Positions 6,584 to 12,299 of a stretch of DNA of 12,299 nt are shown here, in pieces (the stretch's first letter is position 1; each line of letters starts with the position of its first letter). The stretch is taken from NCBI GenBank assembly GCA_039819185.1, contig JBCBSK010000117.1, positions 1-12,299 on the forward strand, given 5' to 3'. Source of the stretch: JBCBSK01 sp039819185. GTDB lineage: Bacteria; Pseudomonadota; Alphaproteobacteria; Rhizobiales; Tepidamorphaceae. A program made the translations under genes and the position numbers. A model generated the notes under the pieces. It had not been told where the DNA came from and did not search any database. It saw only the letters and a list, made by a program, of their open reading frames with translations.

Positions 6584-9412
6584 ATGATCGACAAGACTTA
6601 CCGGCCCGAAGAGGTCGAGGACCGTATTTATCGCGCCTGGGAAGAGACGGGTGTGTTCGCTGCGGGTGCTGGCGTGGACACAGGCGCAAAACCCTATTCG
6701 ATTGTCATTCCGCCGCCCAATGTGACCGGCTCGCTCCATATGGGGCATGCGTTGAACAACACGCTGCAGGACATTCTGATCCGGTTTGAGCGGATGCGCG
6801 GCCGCGATGTCCTGTGGCAGCCGGGCACCGACCATGCCGGCATCGCGACACAGATGGTCGTCGAGCGCCAGATGATGGAGCGTCAGGAGCCGGACCGGCG
6901 AACAATCGGCCGGGAGGCGTTCGTTGACAAGGTTTGGGCCTGGAAGGAGGAGTCTGGCGGCACGATCCAGACCCAGCTCAAGCGACTCGGGGCATCCTGC
7001 GACTGGTCACGTGAGCGCTTCACCATGGATGACGGCCTGTCCAAGGCTGTCCTCAAGGTCTTTGTCGAACTCTACCGCGCCGGCCTGATCTACCGCGACA
7101 AGCGGCTCGTCAATTGGGACACCAAGTTCCAGACCGCGATCTCGGACCTCGAAGTCGAGAATATCGAGGTCGACGGCCATATGTGGCACTTCAAATACCC
7201 GCTCGCCGGTGGTGAGACCTATGACTATGTCGAGAAAGACGAGGACGGCACCGTTATCCTGCGCGAAACGCGCGACTATATCTCGATCGCCACGACCAGG
7301 CCCGAGACCATGCTTGGCGATGGCGCGGTCGCGGTGCACCCGTCGGACGAACGCTATGGGCCGATCGTCGGCAAGCTGTGTGAGATCCCGGTCGGTCCCA
7401 AGGAACACCGCCGGTTAATCCCGATCATCACCGACGAATATCCCGATCCGGAGTTTGGATCAGGCGCGGTCAAGATCACCGGCGCGCATGATTTCAACGA
7501 CTTCGAGGTCGCCCGCCGCAACGCGGTCCCGATGTATCGGCTGATGGACTGGCAAGGGCAGATGCGCGACGACGGGGAGTCTTACGCGGACTGCGCCGGC
7601 GCGGCCAAGGCGCTCCGCGAGGCTGGCGGCACGCCGGATCCCAATGACGTCGATGCGCTGAACCTTGTCCCTGAGGCCTATCGCGGGCTCGACCGGTTCG
7701 AGGCGCGCAAACGCGTTGTCGCTGATATCGACGCCGAGGGCCTGATGATCGAGGTCGAGGACAAGAAGATCATGCAGCCCTTCGGCGACCGGTCGCACAC
7801 GGTGATCGAGCCGATGCTGACCGACCAGTGGTATGCCGACGCCAAGACGCTCGCCAAGCCGGCGATCGAAGCGGTCGAGCGCGGAGAAACGGTGTTTGTT
7901 CCGCGCAATTGGGAGAAGACCTATTTTGAGTGGATGCGCAATATCCAGCCCTGGTGCATTTCACGTCAGCTTTGGTGGGGCCACCAGATCCCGGCCTGGT
8001 ATGGGCCGGATGGCGAGGTCTTCGTTGCATTCGACGAAGCGGAAGCGGCGGACCTGGCCGCCAGCCACTATGGCAAACCGGCCGTTCTGACTCGCGACGA
8101 GGACGTCCTCGACACCTGGTTCTCGTCCGCTCTATGGCCGTTCTCGACGCTTGGCTGGCCCGAGGACACGCCGGAACTGAAGCGCTACTACCAGACCGAT
8201 GTCCTGGTCACGGGACTCGACATCATCTTCTTCTGGGTCGCTCGGATGATGATGATGGGGCTGCATGTTCTGCAGGAGCCGCCGTTCCACACCGTCTATG
8301 TCCATGCCCTGGTCCGCGACGCCAAGGGCGACAAGATGTCGAAGACGAAGGGCAACGTCATCGACCCGCTCGACCAGATCGACCGCTACGGGGCGGATGC
8401 GCTGCGCTTCACGCTGGCGGCGATGGCCGCGCAGGGACGTGACATCAAGCTCGCCGAAGGCCGCATTGAAGGCTATCGCAACTTCGCGACCAAGCTGTGG
8501 AATGCTGCCCGCTTCTGCGAGATGAAAGAGTGTCGTATCACCCCTGGTTTCGATCCTGCTTCGGTCACGAGCCCACTGGGATGCTGGATCGCCGGCGAGG
8601 TCGAGACAACCGCGCGCGAGGTGTCCGACGCAATCCAGGCCTATCGCTTCAATGATGCGGCGTCGTCCGCCTATCGCTTCGTTTGGAATGTCTTCTGCGA
8701 CTGGCACATCGAGTTCGCCAAGCCCGTCCTCGATGGTGCGGACGGCGATGCCAAGACCGAGATGCGGGCCGTGACGGCCTGGGCGCTCGACCAGTGCCTG
8801 ATTCTGCTGCATCCCTTCATGCCGTTTGTCACTGAGGAACTTTGGGGACGGCTCGCAGAAGGCGCCGAGACACAACGCGAAAAACCACTGGCACTGACCG
8901 CCTGGCCGGTTCTCAGCGGTTTGGTCGATGTCAAGGCCAAGGACGAGATTGACAGGTTGATCGATCTGATCTCCGCGATCCGGTCCGTCCGCACCGAGAT
9001 GAACGTTCCGGCCGGCGCGAAGCTCGATCTCGTCCTGATCGCGCCGGACGCAGACAATTCCGCCTGGAGCACTCGCCACCGCGAGCCGCTCGAACGGTTG
9101 GCCCGGTTGGAGCAGGTCACCAGCGCGGATGCGGTTCCCGCAGGCGCTGTTCAGGTCGTCTCCGGCACGCTGACGGCGGCGCTTCCTCTAGGGGATGTCA
9201 TTGATCTTGCGAAGGAACGCGCCCGGCTGGAAACCGATATCGGCAAGGCGGAAGCAGAAATCGCCAAGATTGACAATAAACTGTCGAATGCCAAATTCCT
9301 CGAACGCGCCCCCGAATCGGTCGTCGACGAACAGCGCGAGCGCCGCGCCGATCAGGTCGATCGTCGCGACCGGCTGAGCGATGCGCTGCAACGGCTCACC
9401 ACAGCAGCCTAG
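6584..9412 (+). CDS. valS: Valine--tRNA ligase
   Basis: Class I aminoacyl-tRNA synthetase that charges tRNA-Val with valine in the cytosol and hydrolyses mischarged Thr-tRNA-Val. The protein has 942 residues, the usual size. The N-terminal catalytic core has PPPNVTGSL followed by HMGH (the HIGH motif, 52-55). The CP1 editing domain carries TTRPETMLGD (237-246). The second ATP signature is KMSKT (584-588) in DKMSKTKGNVIDP. The anticodon-binding helical domain follows, and the C-terminal coiled-coil arm occupies roughly 875-940 (LAKERARLETDIGKAEAEIA onward). I prefer ATG 6584 because MIDKTYRPEEVEDRIYRAW is where the family normally begins. An in-frame TTG at 6548 would add 12 unconserved residues. 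Neither has a strong ribosome site. TTGACA at 6513-6518 in the short gap after popZ could be a -35 box, but no good -10 follows. All motifs are intact. Confidence 0.98.
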   Translation: MIDKTYRPEEVEDRIYRAWEETGVFAAGAGVDTGAKPYSIVIPPPNVTGSLHMGHALNNTLQDILIRFERMRGRDVLWQPGTDHAGIATQMVVERQMMERQEPDRRTIGREAFVDKVWAWKEESGGTIQTQLKRLGASCDWSRERFTMDDGLSKAVLKVFVELYRAGLIYRDKRLVNWDTKFQTAISDLEVENIEVDGHMWHFKYPLAGGETYDYVEKDEDGTVILRETRDYISIATTRPETMLGDGAVAVHPSDERYGPIVGKLCEIPVGPKEHRRLIPIITDEYPDPEFGSGAVKITGAHDFNDFEVARRNAVPMYRLMDWQGQMRDDGESYADCAGAAKALREAGGTPDPNDVDALNLVPEAYRGLDRFEARKRVVADIDAEGLMIEVEDKKIMQPFGDRSHTVIEPMLTDQWYADAKTLAKPAIEAVERGETVFVPRNWEKTYFEWMRNIQPWCISRQLWWGHQIPAWYGPDGEVFVAFDEAEAADLAASHYGKPAVLTRDEDVLDTWFSSALWPFSTLGWPEDTPELKRYYQTDVLVTGLDIIFFWVARMMMMGLHVLQEPPFHTVYVHALVRDAKGDKMSKTKGNVIDPLDQIDRYGADALRFTLAAMAAQGRDIKLAEGRIEGYRNFATKLWNAARFCEMKECRITPGFDPASVTSPLGCWIAGEVETTAREVSDAIQAYRFNDAASSAYRFVWNVFCDWHIEFAKPVLDGADGDAKTEMRAVTAWALDQCLILLHPFMPFVTEELWGRLAEGAETQREKPLALTAWPVLSGLVDVKAKDEIDRLIDLISAIRSVRTEMNVPAGAKLDLVLIAPDADNSAWSTRHREPLERLARLEQVTSADAVPAGAVQVVSGTLTAALPLGDVIDLAKERARLETDIGKAEAEIAKIDNKLSNAKFLERAPESVVDEQRERRADQVDRRDRLSDALQRLTTAA

Positions 9413-9823
9413 TCGCCATCGATGGCTTTGTGCGACGAGTGTTGTGTGGCGGTAGACCCATGGCGACCGCCCAATCTGTTGCGCTGGTGCCACAGCCGCG
9501 GGAAAGCCAGTGTAACCGGGGCATGACGCAACGACTTGCCCCCGTTCGGCCATAAACCCGCTGGAAACAGACTTAAGATACATCGTGCCTGGCTCGGGCT
9601 GACATCGAATTGTTGCGGCCTTGCAACGTTCGACCGCGAAGTCCTTTGTCAAGATGATGGACCTGTCGCGGCGCCTTGTCGGGGGCGTCATGGAAGTGTC
9701 ATTCGATTGATCCAGGGCCAAGGATGGCTTGCGGGTTGAGCCGGGTAAATCCGGCGCGTGGCAATCAGCTTGCGCTTGGCGCGGTGATTGCGGGTTTTGA
9801 GTGGGCGTGGGGCGGAGTAACTG
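9413..9823. other. Intergenic region between valS and ilvD
   Basis: 411 bases with no supported gene. A hairpin GGCGGT/ACCGCC with a 12-base loop (9448-9471) lies shortly after the valS stop, but no T-run follows, so termination is not established. Two further hairpins directly before ilvD are listed separately. I found no convincing promoter, although ilvD probably has its own given the distance. Confidence 0.45.
9740..9791 (+). promoter_or_regulatory. ilvD: Two stem-loops in the ilvD leader
   Basis: GCCGG (9740-9744) pairs with CCGGC (9751-9755) around a 6-base loop. Immediately after, GCAATCA (9761-9767) pairs perfectly with TGATTGC (9785-9791), and within it GCGC-TTG-GCGC can form an inner stem. 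The second hairpin ends 32 nt before the ilvD ATG and is followed by GGGTTTTGAG. The ribosome site (GGAG at 9814-9817) is left free. The arrangement could be a structured 5' leader affecting ilvD expression. I see no leader peptide rich in Ile, Val or Leu, so classical attenuation is not supported. Confidence 0.35.
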
Positions 9824-11548
9824 ATGGACGCGAAGACGTTCGACAAATCGAAATTGCCGAGCAGACATGTCACGATCGGGCCGGAGCGGGCACCGCATCG
9901 CTCGTTTTATTATGCGATGGGGCTGTCTGACGAAGAGATCCGCCAGCCCTTTGTTGGCGTGGCGACCTGCTGGAATGAGGCCGCCCCCTGCAACATTTCG
10001 TTGATGCGCCAGGCGCAGGCCGTGAAAAAGGGTGTGGCATCGGCGCAGGCGACGCCGCGCGAGTTCTGCACCATCACCGTCACTGATGGCATCGCCATGG
10101 GGCATCAGGGCATGAAAGCGTCGCTGGTCAGCCGCGATGTCATCACCGATTCCGTCGAATTGAGCATGCGCGGCCATTGCTATGACGCCCTTGTCGGCAT
10201 GGCCGGCTGCGACAAGTCGCTGCCCGGCATGATGATGGCGATGTGCCGGCTGAACGTGCCGTCGATCTTCCTGTATGGCGGAACCATCCTGCCCGGCACG
10301 TTTCGTGGTCGTCAGGTCACCGTGCAAGACGTGTTCGAGGCGGTGGGACGATACTCCGTGGGCGAAATGGACGAGGATGAGCTCTACGAGCTCGAGCAGG
10401 TCGCATGCCCGTCGGCGGGTGCCTGCGGTGCCCAGTTCACCGCCAACACCATGGCGTGCGTCGGCGAGGCGATCGGGCTCGCTTTGCCGTATTCCTCGGG
10501 TGCGCCGGCGCCCTATGACATTCGCGACCGGTTCTGCATGATCGCCGGTCAGCAGATCGTCGATCTGATCCGCCGCAACATTCGCCCGCGTGATATCGTC
10601 ACCCGCGAGGCGCTGGAAAACGCGGCCCGCGTGGTCGCGGCGACTGGCGGGTCGACCAATGCCGGCCTGCATTTACCGGCAATCGCCCATGAGTGCGGCA
10701 TCGAGTTCGATCTGATGGATGTCTGCGACATCTTCAAGTCGACGCCCTACATCGCTGATCTGAAGCCAGGCGGGAAATACGTCGCCAAGGACCTTTACGA
10801 GGCCGGCGGCGTCCCGCTGATCCTCAAGACACTGCTTGACGATGGCTATTTGCATGGCGACGTGATGACGGTCACCGGCCGCACAATGGCCGAAAACCTG
10901 GCCAATGTTGTCTGGAACGACGAGCAGGATGTCGTGCGCCGGGCGTCCAATCCGATCACGCCGACGGGCGGTGTTGTCGGGCTCAAGGGCAATCTTGCCC
11001 CCGATGGCGCCATCGTGAAGGTCGCTGGTCTCGAACGGCAGACCTTCACAGGTCCTGCACGCTGTTTCGACCGCGAGGAAGATGCCTTCGAGGCAGTCCG
11101 CAATCGTGAGTACAAGGAAGGCGAGGTCATCGTCATTCGCTACGAAGGGCCGAAGGGTGGCCCCGGAATGCGCGAAATGCTGCAGACGACAGCAGCGCTC
11201 TATGGCCAGGGCATGGGTGACAAGGTCGCGTTGATCACCGATGGCCGGTTCTCAGGCGCAACGCGCGGCTTCTGTATCGGCCATATCGGGCCTGAGGCGG
11301 CGGAAGGTGGGCCGATCGGCTTGATCCGCGACGGCGACATCATCGAGATCGATGCGATCGAGGGAGTTTTGACCGTTCAATTGACCGAAGACGAGCTTGC
11401 GGCGCGGCGCGCCGACTGGACACCGCGCGAGACCGACTACCGCTCCGGCACGATCTGGAAGTTCGCGCAACTCGTCGGCTCGGCACGGACCGGTGCCGTG
11501 ACCCATCCCGGCGGCAAGGCGGAGACGGTGGTTTATGCGGATATCTGA
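9824..11548 (+). CDS. ilvD: Dihydroxy-acid dehydratase
   Basis: IlvD catalyses the third common step of isoleucine and valine synthesis: 2,3-dihydroxy-isovalerate (or 3-methylvalerate) to the 2-oxo acid, using an Fe-S cluster and Mg2+. The 574-residue protein is of the shorter IlvD class, which includes [2Fe-2S] enzymes. By alignment from memory with that class, the cluster cysteines should be C56 (NEAAPCN), C129 (GCDKSLPGM) and C201 (CPSAGACG). Asp/Lys of the CDKS motif and Glu/Asp residues bind Mg2+. The C-terminal ITDGRFSGATRGF motif carries the probable catalytic serine S477. HIGPEAAEGGPIGLIRDGD is also typical. A strong GGAG lies 6 bases before ATG 9824. The last 14 bases overlap the start of the exoR-like gene. 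The cluster type is inferred from cysteine pattern and length. The related Edd dehydratase is less likely given length and motif details. Confidence 0.97.
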   Translation: MDAKTFDKSKLPSRHVTIGPERAPHRSFYYAMGLSDEEIRQPFVGVATCWNEAAPCNISLMRQAQAVKKGVASAQATPREFCTITVTDGIAMGHQGMKASLVSRDVITDSVELSMRGHCYDALVGMAGCDKSLPGMMMAMCRLNVPSIFLYGGTILPGTFRGRQVTVQDVFEAVGRYSVGEMDEDELYELEQVACPSAGACGAQFTANTMACVGEAIGLALPYSSGAPAPYDIRDRFCMIAGQQIVDLIRRNIRPRDIVTREALENAARVVAATGGSTNAGLHLPAIAHECGIEFDLMDVCDIFKSTPYIADLKPGGKYVAKDLYEAGGVPLILKTLLDDGYLHGDVMTVTGRTMAENLANVVWNDEQDVVRRASNPITPTGGVVGLKGNLAPDGAIVKVAGLERQTFTGPARCFDREEDAFEAVRNREYKEGEVIVIRYEGPKGGPGMREMLQTTAALYGQGMGDKVALITDGRFSGATRGFCIGHIGPEAAEGGPIGLIRDGDIIEIDAIEGVLTVQLTEDELAARRADWTPRETDYRSGTIWKFAQLVGSARTGAVTHPGGKAETVVYADI

Positions 11549-12197
11549 TGTGAGATATGCCGCGGCCATTGCCGGCACGCTTCTGGTGGCGGGCATGCCG
11601 GCTGCATGGGCGGATGACGAGGTCCTCACCGACGCGCTTGAGGTCGAGCAACCCGGCGCCGTGGCCGCCGCGGAGCAGTCCGTGGCGACCGGCGAGCCTC
11701 TGGTCATCACGCCGGACAATGCGTTGAGCGTCGGCGTGCGTGCCTATCTCGACGGCAATATTGGCGATGCCCTGCGTGGCTTCGAGATGGCTGCCGATCA
11801 GGGCAGTGCGATCGCGCTGTGGAAGCTCGCCAAGATGTATGCCGATGGCGATGGCGTTGCCGAGGACGATCACCGCGCGTTCCGTTATTTCAGCCAGATC
11901 GCCGATACCCATGCCGACGACAGCCCCAACTCGCCGTTTGCCGGCGTGTATGCGAGCGCATTCGTCGAGCTTGGTCACTACTACATGGATGGGATTGGCG
12001 AGGACACGGTCTCGCAGGATCCGCGCCGGGCAGTGTCGCTGCTGAACCATGCCGCGACCTATTTTGGTGATGCGGACGCGCAATACCATCTTGCTCGGCT
12101 TTATCTCAATGGCGAGACGGTCGAGCGCGATCCGATCATGGCGGCACGCTGGCTGTCGCTGTCGGCGCGGGAAGGCCATGTGTCGGCATTGAGATAA
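11535..12197 (+). CDS. exoR: ExoR-like periplasmic Sel1-repeat regulator, 3' end replaced by fold-back sequence
   Basis: In Sinorhizobium and Agrobacterium, ExoR is a periplasmic inhibitor of the ExoS-ChvI two-component system, controlling exopolysaccharide, motility and host-linked genes. This protein has a Sec signal (MRISDVRYAAAIAG start, hydrophobic to about 24, cleavage after AWA at 26). Sel1/TPR-like repeats then span about 63-215, including LWKLAKMYADGDGVAEDDHRAF, ELGHYYMDGIGEDTVSQD and AQYHLARLYLNGETVERDP. The spacing and wording of these repeats resemble what I recall of S. meliloti ExoR (268 residues), and its position near tolC and valS agrees. ATG 11535 has GGAGA 9 bases upstream and overlaps the ilvD end by 14 bp, suggesting translational coupling. 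Only residues 1-217 lie in unique sequence. Residues 218-220 and the stop fall in the inverted copy starting at 12187, so the true C-terminus, perhaps 40-50 residues, is missing. A generic Sel1-repeat protein is the alternative. Confidence 0.78.
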   Translation: MRISDVRYAAAIAGTLLVAGMPAAWADDEVLTDALEVEQPGAVAAAEQSVATGEPLVITPDNALSVGVRAYLDGNIGDALRGFEMAADQGSAIALWKLAKMYADGDGVAEDDHRAFRYFSQIADTHADDSPNSPFAGVYASAFVELGHYYMDGIGEDTVSQDPRRAVSLLNHAATYFGDADAQYHLARLYLNGETVERDPIMAARWLSLSAREGHVSALR

Positions 12198-12299
12198 AGC
12201 CGAGCAAGATGGTATTGCGCGTCCGCATCACCAAAATAGGTCGCGGCATGGTTCAGCAGCGACACTGCCCGGCGCGGATCCTGCGAGACCGTGTCCTCG
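11999..12299. repeat. Perfect 113-bp inverted repeat (fold-back) at the right end
   Basis: Bases 11999-12111 and 12187-12299 are exact reverse complements over all 113 positions, separated by a 75-bp unique spacer (12112-12186). The first arm is in frame within the exoR-like gene. The second arm runs to the last base of the window, so its true length is unknown. The identity without any mismatch, and the placement inside a coding region, point to a chimeric read or assembly-graph fold-back, or else a very recent inverted duplication. Confidence 0.98.

Noticed and set aside
9188..10672. Open minus-strand frame of 494 codons
   Set aside because: It spans the end of valS, the intergenic gap and the front half of ilvD on the opposite strand, with no family resemblance; it is a GC-rich shadow frame.
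11340..12179. Open minus-strand frame across the ilvD end and exoR-like gene
   Set aside because: It is antisense to two recognised genes, and its start side is close to the fold-back region; there are no motifs to support it.

Overview
The window looks like chromosomal DNA of a GC-rich alphaproteobacterium, most likely of the order Hyphomicrobiales (Rhizobiales). The basis is gene content: a PopZ-family polar organiser, the run pcm-like / tolC / popZ / valS, an ExoR-like periplasmic Sel1-repeat protein, and a tRNA-Cys/tRNA-Asn pair beside this block. From memory only, exoR (SMc02078) and tolC (SMc02082) have close locus numbers in Sinorhizobium meliloti, which would fit a conserved neighbourhood.

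Layout. (1) 1-1838, minus strand: the first 612 codons of a CRISPR-associated Cas3 nuclease-helicase of type I-E character. Its C-terminal part, and presumably the rest of the cas operon, lie beyond the left edge. No CRISPR array is visible. (2) 1839-2430: a gene-free strip with a palindrome-rich segment that may be a small dispersed repeat. (3) 2431-2807, minus strand: tRNA-Asn(GTT) and tRNA-Cys(GCA), each with its own good promoter. (4) 3113-9412, plus strand: a housekeeping block of an isoaspartyl-methyltransferase-like protein with an altered active-site loop, the TolC outer-membrane channel, PopZ with an unusually acidic linker, and valyl-tRNA synthetase. (5) 9824-12197, plus strand: ilvD (branched-chain amino acid synthesis), overlapped at its 3' end by an exoR-like gene.

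The genes have unrelated jobs: phage defence, translation, envelope export, cell-pole organisation, amino-acid synthesis and envelope-signal regulation. The two tight links are the ilvD/exoR overlap, which suggests cotranscription and translational coupling, and the cas3 gene starting about 600 bp beyond the 3' end of tRNA-Asn. A tRNA 3' end is a usual boundary for an acquired island.

The right end is abnormal. The last 113 bases (12187-12299) are an exact reverse complement of 11999-12111. This fold-back cuts off the exoR reading frame and supplies its last three codons and stop. It is either an assembly or chimera artefact at a contig end or a real inverted duplication. The final 113 bases should not be taken as genuine downstream sequence until checked.
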